Shown here piece after piece: positions 6,985 through 13,868 of a DNA stretch of 14,447 nt. The stretch is from JAZDLC01 sp043802345. Its GTDB lineage: Bacteria; Planctomycetota; B15-G4; JADJEK01. Below the pieces are notes generated by a model that was given only the letters and a program-made list of their open reading frames with translations, was not told the DNA's origin and made no database searches. The translations under genes and the position numbers were made by a program. The stretch is taken from NCBI GenBank assembly GCA_043802345.1, contig JAZDLC010000056.1, forward strand, positions 1-14,447, written 5' to 3'. Within the stretch, counting starts at the first letter, position 1. Every line of letters begins with the position of its first letter.

Positions 6985-9900
6985 TCAGCCCCCTTCCCGC
7001 GTCAGGGTGAGAGTGACCGCGGTCGTCCTTCCGGTCTCGACCGTGATGGGAGCGGCCGCGGAGCGGCCGGCCAGGCGCTGCGTCAGGCGGAGGTCGTATT
7101 CGCCGGGTCTGATCCCAAGCAGCAGCAGAGAGCCGTCGTCATCGACGCGCTTCTGCTGGAGCAAGTGGGGGAGACCGGTCGCGCGGTCCACGAGGTCGAC
7201 CATGAGCGTGCCCAGCGTCCAGCCGTCCGGGAGAACCCGGGCGCGGACGGCGCCCGCGGGCTGGATTGCCAACTCGATCGGGGAATCGTCTCCCGCCATC
7301 AAGCGAATCTCGCGCAGCGGCGAGGCGCCCCAGGCGGTCTGGGCTTCGACCTGGTAATCACCAGGGAGCAGTAGATCGAAGGCGAACGAGCCGTCTCCGT
7401 CGGTCAGCGCTTCGAGCCGATTCCGCTCATCGTCGTCTCCTCTTCGCATAACCATGACAGCCACGTCCCCGAGAAGATCGCCGGTGCCTCCGTCCCTCAC
7501 GACCCCGCGGAGACGGGCCGTCTGGACATGAATGTCGACGACCTGGTCGACTCCTCCCACGACCTGGACCCTCCGCGTCGTGAGCCGGGGGCGGTTCTCC
7601 GGGCCGTACACCCTGATGTCGTAGGTGCCGGGCGAGAGTCTGTCCAGCCGGAACGAACCGTCCTCGTCCGTCACGGCCTTGGGAGTCGAACGCATGAGGT
7701 CCTTCTTCTCATCCGAACCCGGATCGAGGATGAAAGAGAGGCGCAGCACGAGTTCGGGCCGTGGCTGACTGTTTACCAGGACCATCCCCGCGATGTTGGC
7801 CGAAAGGGTACGGAGGTCGAGGTCGACGCGCGACTCCTTGCCGTCCTGAACCTCCACCGCGTATTCACGTGGGTCGGGTCCGGGGATGCCCTTCGGGTCG
7901 TCGGTGAAGGAAGCGTGCGACGAGGAAGAGCTGGGGTCCTGAGAAGCGTCCCCTGGTTCCACCTTGTACCGGCCCGGGGTCAACGGCGCGATCGTGAAGA
8001 CACCCTCCTCGTTCGTCCTGGCCCAGCCGTGGATGCCGGACATCTGGTGGGCAACCACGGCTCGTCCGGGCACCGGCTTGCCTTCTTGCCCGAGCAGCGT
8101 TCCAGTCACCGAGCCGCCGATAGGGAGTTCGATGCGCAGCGTGACAGGAGGCGCGCCGCGCGCGAGTTCGAAGAGACCGGTGTGCTCACCCGGGATCTGC
8201 TCTCCCGATACACGGATGAGATACCGCCCATTCGGAAGTCCGTCGAACGAGAAGGTGCCGTCCTCTGCCGTGGAGGTGAATCGTTTCCCCTCGTAATCGT
8301 CGCGAACAAGCACACCATGGATGTTGCGGGCGGAGGCGTAGCCCTTGCTTGCGGGGGTCATCAGCGTAACAAGGACACCGGCTACAGGCGTCTCCTCGGT
8401 CACGCGCACGACGACCCCATTGACTTGACCACCTCTCTCCAGGGAAACGACGACCAGGCCGACCGCCTCGCCTCCGTTGAGATCGAAGGTGGGGGTCCAG
8501 CCGGCTGCGTAGCCGGGCGCCTCCACGCGAACGCGATATCGACCCGCATCTTCGAACGGCACGGAATACCGGTCGGGATCTGCCTCGACGTCCACCTGGT
8601 CGAGTTTGAAGCGTTTCGCATGTATTTGGTACTCTGTGTCGTCTTCCCCGGAGTAGAACCTCTCGAGATAGAGGTGGGAGGGGCGGACGGACTCCCCGGT
8701 CTCGACGGTCACCGGCAGTACGTCGATGCGGCCGGCTCGGCCGAGCACGATCTCGATGCTCGCGCCGGCCTCCACCCGTTCCTCCACGGCCGGACGGTAG
8801 CCGTACGCCTCGACCTCGATCAGGAACAGGCCGTCGTCCGGGACCGGAGCCAGGCAGAACACACCCCATTCGTCGGACCTGGTGTGACTGACGTACGAGG
8901 GATTCCTGCCGGGTCCCTGTTTGCACACGAGCGAAGCGCCCTCGATCGGGATCCCGTTCGCCGTCTGAACGACGCCCCGGATCGGCCGGTCAGGGTGCAT
9001 GACGATTCTCACCCCTTCCATCAGTTCGCCTGACGCGAGTCGCGCCACGGGTTGTGGGACAGCCATCGCCAGCCCAGCCTTGGTCGCCTGCAGGACGGTG
9101 AGCCGGTTGGGCACTCCGCGAAGCACGAAGGAGCCGTCGAGCCCGCTCTCGCCAGGCGCCACCAGGTAGGCGCTCACCTCGGCGCCACCTACGGGATGCC
9201 CTGAAGTGTCGACGACCAATCCGCTGACCGTGCCGCCCAGGCAGAGTGTCAATTCGATCTCCGTGACCCCGCCGCCCCGCACCTCGACGTACTGATCCTC
9301 GCTGCGCACGTAGTCGCCACCCGAGGCGGCGACACGCCAGTAGGCGCCCTCCGGCACGGCGGGGAACGCGAAGCGTCCATCGGCGCCGGTCATGGTTGGC
9401 CGGGTCGCTTCCCGGAACGGTTCCTCATGCGCTTCGCGGAGCTGCAGCAGCGCCGCCGAGTCCTCGAATGGATCCAGTTCGATGTTCATGCCCTCGAGCG
9501 GCCGGCCCGCGACGTCGCGGACCATGCCGCTGATGACGCCCGTCCGCCAGAGCGCAACCTTCTGTTCGACACCCTGTTGAACTTCCTGACGGCTGGGACC
9601 GTTGACGCTGTCCGCCGGCACCCCGGGTTTCTCGTCCTCAGCCCGGGACACTTCGGCTGCGGCCGCCAACGTTGGCGATCCGGAGGCCGGCTTCGGTTCG
9701 CCGAACCGCACCACGCCGGACCAGTACAGGACGGCAGACGTCACGACCAGAGTCGCCGCCAGGCCCACGACGAACGTCTTCAGGCTCATCACGATTCCTC
9801 CCAACGCCAGACCCGATGCGGATGCAAGAGCCAGCGGCTCCGGACGCGAGCAGGGCACGAGCAGGGCGAGCCACGCGCTCCGGCTCGACCGCTGGTCGGC

Positions 9901-10383
9901 GGCAAAGCGCTGCCGGAGCTGGTCGAGGCCGCGCTTCAGGTGCGAACGGACCGTTGCGGCCGGAACCCCCTCGTGCCCGGCAATCCTCTCGGCACTCCAC
10001 CCCCGGAAGTACCGCATGAGCACGGTCGAGCGGTACGGCTCTTCCAGGTCCAGGACGGCTCTTCCGATTACCTGCTGCAGTTCGGCCTCGGCGACCAGCT
10101 CGTCGGTGGGCGTCGCCTGCTCGGGCGCCGGTGCGTTCTCCTCGAGCCGGCGATGTCGGCTCCTGGAGCGAGCCATCGCCCACGCCGTGTTCCGGACCAG
10201 CCGGGAGAGCCAGGCGCGCACGTTCAGAACCGCCGCCGGCTGCCTGAGCGCCTCCAGCATCGTCTGCTGCGCCACGTCTTCCGAAAGTGACGGGTCGGCG
10301 ACGAGCTGCCCCGCCAGCCGGCGGATCCACGCGGACTTCTCCAGCAACTCTTCCGGCTTCAGGCGTGTCCCGTCTGGTTTCAT
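6985..10383 (-). CDS. ECF sigma factor fused through a membrane segment to carboxypeptidase-regulatory-like repeats
   Basis: This is an 1132-residue fusion in one uninterrupted frame. Residues 10-80 are sigma region 2 (LSEDVAQQTMLEAL, VRAWLSRLVRNTAW). Residues 100-160 are region 4, with the helix-turn-helix in FRGWSAERIAGHEGVPAATVRSHL. A hydrophobic stretch runs from about 184 to 222; its core LKTFVVGLAATLVVTSAVLYW (201-221) is a good membrane helix. The remainder is about eight beta-sandwich repeats of the carboxypeptidase-regulatory/CNA-B type, starting near 283, 383, 467, 655, 757, 863, 957 and 1045, many with a D-G-x-F and G-x-Y signature (TDGDGSFAFDLLLPGDYQV at 994-1012). With one membrane helix the sigma part is cytoplasmic and the repeats are outside. 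ATG 10383 has AGGTG upstream. I see no anti-sigma gene beside it. Whether the sigma domain works tethered, after proteolysis, or only as a vestige is unknown. Confidence 0.9.
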   Translation of the reverse strand: MKPDGTRLKPEELLEKSAWIRRLAGQLVADPSLSEDVAQQTMLEALRQPAAVLNVRAWLSRLVRNTAWAMARSRSRHRRLEENAPAPEQATPTDELVAEAELQQVIGRAVLDLEEPYRSTVLMRYFRGWSAERIAGHEGVPAATVRSHLKRGLDQLRQRFAADQRSSRSAWLALLVPCSRPEPLALASASGLALGGIVMSLKTFVVGLAATLVVTSAVLYWSGVVRFGEPKPASGSPTLAAAAEVSRAEDEKPGVPADSVNGPSRQEVQQGVEQKVALWRTGVISGMVRDVAGRPLEGMNIELDPFEDSAALLQLREAHEEPFREATRPTMTGADGRFAFPAVPEGAYWRVAASGGDYVRSEDQYVEVRGGGVTEIELTLCLGGTVSGLVVDTSGHPVGGAEVSAYLVAPGESGLDGSFVLRGVPNRLTVLQATKAGLAMAVPQPVARLASGELMEGVRIVMHPDRPIRGVVQTANGIPIEGASLVCKQGPGRNPSYVSHTRSDEWGVFCLAPVPDDGLFLIEVEAYGYRPAVEERVEAGASIEIVLGRAGRIDVLPVTVETGESVRPSHLYLERFYSGEDDTEYQIHAKRFKLDQVDVEADPDRYSVPFEDAGRYRVRVEAPGYAAGWTPTFDLNGGEAVGLVVVSLERGGQVNGVVVRVTEETPVAGVLVTLMTPASKGYASARNIHGVLVRDDYEGKRFTSTAEDGTFSFDGLPNGRYLIRVSGEQIPGEHTGLFELARGAPPVTLRIELPIGGSVTGTLLGQEGKPVPGRAVVAHQMSGIHGWARTNEEGVFTIAPLTPGRYKVEPGDASQDPSSSSSHASFTDDPKGIPGPDPREYAVEVQDGKESRVDLDLRTLSANIAGMVLVNSQPRPELVLRLSFILDPGSDEKKDLMRSTPKAVTDEDGSFRLDRLSPGTYDIRVYGPENRPRLTTRRVQVVGGVDQVVDIHVQTARLRGVVRDGGTGDLLGDVAVMVMRRGDDDERNRLEALTDGDGSFAFDLLLPGDYQVEAQTAWGASPLREIRLMAGDDSPIELAIQPAGAVRARVLPDGWTLGTLMVDLVDRATGLPHLLQQKRVDDDGSLLLLGIRPGEYDLRLTQRLAGRSAAAPITVETGRTTAVTLTLTREGG
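9787..9802 (-). promoter_or_regulatory. Strong internal Shine-Dalgarno and in-frame ATG inside the sigma-repeat fusion
   Basis: GGGAGGAA (9802-9795) stands 5 bases before an in-frame ATG at 9789-9787, so GGAGG is 7 bases from the start. This is better than the site at the annotated start. The ATG is codon 199 and begins MSLKTFVVGLAATLVVTSAV, a convincing signal-anchor or signal peptide. Initiation here would give a 934-residue membrane or exported repeat protein without the sigma domain. The codons also encode Gly-Gly-Ile-Val, so the match could be chance. Confidence 0.5.
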
Positions 10384-10401
10384 GGCACCTACGGGCTTCG
10401 T

Positions 10402-10450
10402 GATTCCTGGACCCCGGGTGTTGCATGGATTCTACCGCGAATCCAGATTC
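10402..10450. repeat. Clustered GATTC/GAATC half-sites upstream of the sigma-repeat gene
   Basis: Four GATTC or GAATC pentamers begin at 10402, 10428, 10439 and 10446. Three of them form a perfect inverted repeat TGGATTC-TACCGC-GAATCCA (10426-10445) and an overlapping GAATC-CA-GATTC (10439-10450). The cluster lies 19-67 bases before the sigma-gene ATG, where an operator or autoregulatory promoter element would be. No consensus promoter could be fixed around it. Confidence 0.4.
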
Positions 10451-10480
10451 GTTGGCCCGAGTCCCTGTCGCCGTGCGCCG

Positions 10481-10515
10481 CGGACCGTGACGCGGCACCG
10501 GCACCGCACGGTCCG
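10481..10515 (-). terminator. Stem-loop just downstream of the ATPase gene
   Basis: CGGACCGTG (10481-10489) and CACGGTCCG (10507-10515) form a perfect 9-bp GC-rich stem with a 17-base loop, starting 14 bases after the ATPase stop codon on the minus strand. No U-run follows, so it would be a factor-assisted terminator or a 3'-end protecting structure, and not a textbook intrinsic terminator. Confidence 0.35.
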
Positions 10516-10528
10516 ACCGGGCACGCTC

Positions 10529-11665
10529 TCAGATCTCCCGGATCAAACCCTCGAGGTTGGTAGAGAGGACATCCTTCCCGCGAGTCTCCTTTGCCACGCG
10601 GGAAACCAGGATCTGTCGCGACGCACCCGCCAGATCGGCCACCTTCTTCAGGCGACTCAGATCACCAGGCGCCGGAGCGCTCGTGAGTTTGATCTCGATG
10701 GCCCACACCTCCCGGCCGAAGTCGAGCACCAGGTCGAGCTCGTGCCCGTCGGAGGTTCGGAAGTAGTACGGGTCGAACAACCGGCCCCGGGTGGTGGCTG
10801 TGCCGATGACCTGGTCGATGACGAATCCTTCCCAGCTTGCGCCGACCCAGGGGCGTGCGAGGAGATCGTCGAAGTCTTGCGCGAGCAGCAGGGCATGAAG
10901 CAGTCCGCTGTCCCTGAAGAAGATCTTGGGGCTTCTGGTCAAGCGCTTCCGGACATTCGGCAGGAACGGCGGCAGCCTGCGGATCAGGAACGCTCCTTCG
11001 AGGAAGTCCAGGTAGGAAGTGACGGTCTTGGAATCGAGGCCCAGACTCTGGCCGAGTCGCGAGGCGTTCCAACGCTGGCCGTGAAGGGCAGCCAGCATTT
11101 TGAGCAGCCGACCCGTGACCTGTGGCTTGGCGGGAAGACCCCAGTTGGGAAGGTCGCGCTGCGCCAGGAGGTCCAGGTAGGAGCGCTGCCACCTCGGGAA
11201 TCGGCGAGGATCCAGAATCCCGCCGTCCGGGTACCCTCCTCGCAGCCAGAGCACGTCCGGGTCCGTGCCTTCGAGTTCAGCCAGGAGGAGGGGGGTGAGC
11301 TCGACCAGCGACAGCCGGCCGGCAAGCGATTCGGTCAAGTTTCTCATCAAGCCGGGAGAGACGGAACCCAGGAGCAGGAAACGCCCGTTTCGCCCGCGGT
11401 CCTCGTCGATGGCGCCCCGGATCCTCGGGAACAGCTCCGGCCATTCCTGGGCTTCGTCCAGGATGGCCAGTTGTTCTCCTGCCGCGACCGAAGGGAACAG
11501 GACATCGAGGCGCGATCGCTGTTCAGGCTGCTCGAGATCGAAATAGGTCTCACCCAGCGACCTGGCGAGGGTCGTCTTGCCGACCTGGCGGGGACCGCTG
11601 AGTGCCACGGCCGGGTTCTCGGCGAGTTCCTCTCGGATACGGGGCTCGGCCAGTCGGAACAGCAT
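10529..11665 (-). CDS. AAA_14 / DUF4143 P-loop ATPase
   Basis: This 378-residue protein has the usual length for the family. The N-terminal AAA_14 ATPase has Walker A GPRQVGKTT (24-32), Walker B LAILDEAQ (67-74) and a sensor-like FLLLGS (96-101). A winged-helix-like segment covers about 195-230. The C-terminal DUF4143 part has SWEGFVIDQVI (278-288), then ELDLVLD (309-315) and AIEIKLT (322-328), which have the arrangement of a PD-(D/E)xK nuclease core (D311, E324, K326). All key residues appear intact. These ATPases are widespread, often as lone genes in accessory positions; their cellular role is not established. There is no Shine-Dalgarno before ATG 11665, which agrees with the leaderless promoter described at 11672-11699. 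It stands alone, with stem-loops and non-coding gaps on both sides. Confidence 0.93.
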   Translation of the reverse strand: MLFRLAEPRIREELAENPAVALSGPRQVGKTTLARSLGETYFDLEQPEQRSRLDVLFPSVAAGEQLAILDEAQEWPELFPRIRGAIDEDRGRNGRFLLLGSVSPGLMRNLTESLAGRLSLVELTPLLLAELEGTDPDVLWLRGGYPDGGILDPRRFPRWQRSYLDLLAQRDLPNWGLPAKPQVTGRLLKMLAALHGQRWNASRLGQSLGLDSKTVTSYLDFLEGAFLIRRLPPFLPNVRKRLTRSPKIFFRDSGLLHALLLAQDFDDLLARPWVGASWEGFVIDQVIGTATTRGRLFDPYYFRTSDGHELDLVLDFGREVWAIEIKLTSAPAPGDLSRLKKVADLAGASRQILVSRVAKETRGKDVLSTNLEGLIREI

Positions 11666-11671
11666 ACGTGT

Positions 11672-11699
11672 ATATTAGGAATTGATTCCTAAAATGCAA
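11672..11699 (-). promoter_or_regulatory. Leaderless promoter of the ATPase gene with an 18-bp palindrome in the spacer
   Basis: On the minus strand TTGCAT (11699-11694) and TAATAT (11677-11672) are 16 bases apart. The end of the -10 is 6 bases from the ATG, so transcription should start on or beside the start codon at 11665. The spacer is filled by a perfect palindrome TTAGGAAT-TG-ATTCCTAA (11675-11692) that reaches into the -10. A protein bound there would block RNA polymerase, so autorepression or control by a host factor is likely. Confidence 0.55.
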
Positions 11700-11799
11700 G
11701 TTCATGACTAAATAATTGTTAAACAAGTAGCTTATGAGCATGCGCGGGTAGTCCGGACGGTCCCCTCCGCCTCTCTTCGTGCTCGGACGCTTCCCGCGC
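11700..11799. other. Non-coding gap, AT-rich in its left half
   Basis: This 100-bp stretch lies between the ATPase promoter and the stop of the rRNA methyltransferase gene. The part up to about 11740 is clearly more A+T-rich than the surroundings (TAAATAATTGTTAAACAAG) and contains a short TTGT-TAA-ACAA dyad. No gene, RNA or clear terminator is seen. The base-composition break is compatible with the ATPase and its promoter having been acquired as a unit. Confidence 0.4.
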
Positions 11800-13194
11800 T
11801 CAGCGCACGAGCAGGGCCACGTTCTCGACGTGGTGCGTGTGCGGGAAGAGGTCGACCGGCTGGATCTGTTCGAGCGAGTAGCCGTGGGCGAGGCTGGACA
11901 GATCGCGCGCCTGGGACTCGGGGTTGCAGCTGACGTAGACGATCCTCTCCGGCGCCAGCTCCCGCAGGGCGTGAACGGTCTTGGGATGGAGACCGGCCCG
12001 GGGCGGGTCGAGGATTACGATCCGGGGTTCGCCATACTTGGTAGCGAAGTCCGCGTTCAGACAGGACGAGAGGTCGCCCGCGGCGAACCTCACGTTGCTG
12101 ACTCCGTTGAAAGCGGCGATCCTCTCCGCCGCCTCCACCGCGGTCCGATCGAGCTCCAACCCGACGACCCTCCCGGCGGATCCCGAGAGGAACAAGGAGA
12201 TGGCGCCGAGTCCCGAGTAGAGGTCGTAGACCAGGTCTTCCGGACCGGCCTCGGCCATCCGCGCCGCCACCTCGTACAGCCGCTCCGCCTGGGCGGTGTT
12301 CGTCTGAAAGAAGGAGTGGGGGGCGATCTCGAAGGTGTACGGCCCGATCCGGTCATGGCATGTGCCGGTGCCGAAGATGATCCGCACCAGCTCGCCGGTG
12401 GAGACCTGGGCGACGCCCGTGTTGACGGTGTTGACGAAGGTGGTGACCTCCGGGAACTCGGACTTGAGGAACGACCCGAAGCCGCTCATCCGCGCCGGAT
12501 CGTCCCCGTTGGTCACCAGGTTGAGCATGACCTCATCGGAGTGCCGCGGCGTCCGCACGACCATGTGCCGCAGGAATCCCCGCCGAGCCTTCAGATCCCA
12601 GGCCGTCCACGCTTCCTTTTTCGCGAACGCGCGGACTCCCCGCAGCAGCCGGCTGGTCAGTTCTGACTGGAGGAAGCACTCCTCCAGATCGAGCAGCCGG
12701 TCAAAGAACCCCGGAACGTGCATGCCGAGGGCGAAGTCCCGATCGTACTCCTTGCCGCTCTCGATCTCCCAGTCGGTGAGCCAGCGCCTCGAGCCGAAGG
12801 AGAACTCCATCTTGTTGCGGTAGTAGTAGATCTCCTCGGAGCCGAGGACGGCCCGGACCTCCACCTCCCCCAGCAGACCGGCGCCGGAGAAGGCGTCCTC
12901 CACCGCCTGCCGCTTGGCGTCGAGCTGCGCGGAGTAGATCATGCTCTGCCAGGAACAGCCGCCGCACGAGCCGAAGTAACGGCACTTCGGCTCGACTCGC
13001 AGGGGGCTGCGCGAAAGGACCTCGATCAGCCGGGCTTCTCGCCGCTTCTTGCGTCGCCCAAGAAGCTGAGCACGAATCGTGTCGCCCGGGACCGCGTGGG
13101 CGACATGGATTTGCCGGCCCGCGAGATCTCCCGTGGCGAAGCCCCGCTCGGCGATCCGGTTGATGGAGAGTTCCACCTCAGTTCCGCGCTTCAA
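11800..13194 (-). CDS. rlmD: RlmD-type 23S rRNA (uracil-5-)-methyltransferase with Fe-S cluster
   Basis: This 464-residue SAM-dependent enzyme should methylate C5 of a uridine in RNA, probably U1939 of 23S rRNA as RlmD does. A TRAM RNA-binding domain covers about 1-60 (INRIAERGFATGD, VPGDTIRAQLLG). The 4Fe-4S ligands are C71, C77 and C80 in CRYFGSCGGC, plus C173 in LEECFL. The SAM site is DLYSGLGAISLF (324-335). SFFQTN (295-300) and LDPPRAGLHP (395-404) follow the family, and the catalytic nucleophile is C423 in YVSCNP. The C-terminal DLFPHTHHVENVALL is also typical. RlmC/RlmCD or a tRNA enzyme is possible, since substrate choice is hard to read from sequence. The frame opens with TTG 13194 behind GAGGAG at short spacing; an upstream stop at 13210-13212 rules out a longer start. 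Confidence 0.95.
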   Translation of the reverse strand: MKRGTEVELSINRIAERGFATGDLAGRQIHVAHAVPGDTIRAQLLGRRKKRREARLIEVLSRSPLRVEPKCRYFGSCGGCSWQSMIYSAQLDAKRQAVEDAFSGAGLLGEVEVRAVLGSEEIYYYRNKMEFSFGSRRWLTDWEIESGKEYDRDFALGMHVPGFFDRLLDLEECFLQSELTSRLLRGVRAFAKKEAWTAWDLKARRGFLRHMVVRTPRHSDEVMLNLVTNGDDPARMSGFGSFLKSEFPEVTTFVNTVNTGVAQVSTGELVRIIFGTGTCHDRIGPYTFEIAPHSFFQTNTAQAERLYEVAARMAEAGPEDLVYDLYSGLGAISLFLSGSAGRVVGLELDRTAVEAAERIAAFNGVSNVRFAAGDLSSCLNADFATKYGEPRIVILDPPRAGLHPKTVHALRELAPERIVYVSCNPESQARDLSSLAHGYSLEQIQPVDLFPHTHHVENVALLVR

Positions 13195-13328
13195 GCTCTC
13201 CTCGTTCCTTCAAGGTCTGCCGGGATGTGGCGAACAGGCCATCTTGGGCTTTCGAAGCGGCCATGTCGACCGCGGTCGTCGGAAGGGGGCAAAGGTTCGC
13301 GCGGAACCAACGCCGTGCCTTGACGCGG

Positions 13329-13766
13329 CTACTCCTCGTGGGCCTCCAGTTCCTCGGCACACGCCTCGATCTCCTCCAGCGGGTGGAGTCGCCCCTGGCC
13401 CACACCCTTGCAAAAGGGCGCGATTTCCCGGTGCCAGATGGTCCGCTTCAGGTTGCTTCGCCAGAAGGGCCAGGTCCGGCACTGCACCGGGCGCGCCGGG
13501 TAGATCTGGCAGCGCCGGTCCTTCAGCATCGGACAGACCCCGCTGCTCATGTCCAGTTGCCGGTCGCCCTCCTCGAAAACGCAGTACAGCTCCTCGAATC
13601 GTAGTACACCGATCCCCAACAGGCGCGCAGCGACCCGAGCTTCCGAATCTTCAAGGTAGACCCGATTGTACTCACCGTGGGCGGTGCAACACTCTCCGCT
13701 CCCCATGCACTGAAATCGCAAGCCATTTAAATACCAGAGTTTACGATTCTTTTTGGCAGGGGCCAT
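13329..13766 (-). CDS. YkgJ-family cysteine-cluster protein (putative metal or Fe-S binding)
   Basis: This 145-residue protein starts at ATG 13766. A longer in-frame version from a GTG at 13865 would add 33 residues without family character and reach the divergent gene, so I reject it. The cysteine pattern is that of the YkgJ/zinc-iron-chelating group: C20, C26 and C27 (FQCMGSGECC), C78, C86 and C96 (RRCQIYPARPVQCRTWPF) and C119. The end is acidic. Family members are thought to bind iron, zinc or an Fe-S cluster; no reaction is established. It lies upstream of the RlmD-type gene on the same strand with a 134-bp gap in which I see no gene, so co-transcription is possible but not shown. No convincing Shine-Dalgarno is seen. 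Confidence 0.9.
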   Translation of the reverse strand: MAPAKKNRKLWYLNGLRFQCMGSGECCTAHGEYNRVYLEDSEARVAARLLGIGVLRFEELYCVFEEGDRQLDMSSGVCPMLKDRRCQIYPARPVQCRTWPFWRSNLKRTIWHREIAPFCKGVGQGRLHPLEEIEACAEELEAHEE

Positions 13767-13868
13767 TGAACAATTGATCCAGAGAATGGAAACAAACCTC
13801 AGCCCGGGAGAGCCCGGAGCCGATATTCGACAGCGGATTGTCGCGGACACCAGCGGAGAACACACCTG

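Noticed and set aside
9602..11692. Plus-strand frame of about 700 codons across the sigma N-terminus and the ATPase
   Set aside because: Antisense to two motif-supported genes and crosses their intergenic hairpin; no recognisable protein.
13267..13278. Perfect 12-bp palindrome CGACCGCGGTCG upstream of the RlmD-type gene
   Set aside because: Palindromes of this length are expected a few times by chance in a GC-rich window of this size, and it is not placed against a promoter.
13294..13308. GGTTC-GCGCG-GAACC dyad before the RlmD-type gene
   Set aside because: Only 5-bp arms with no T-run; not distinguishable from chance.
13767..13865. N-terminal extension of the cysteine-cluster protein from a GTG at 13865
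   Set aside because: The added 33 residues show no family features and would leave only 3 bp to the divergent gene; ATG 13766 fits the family better.
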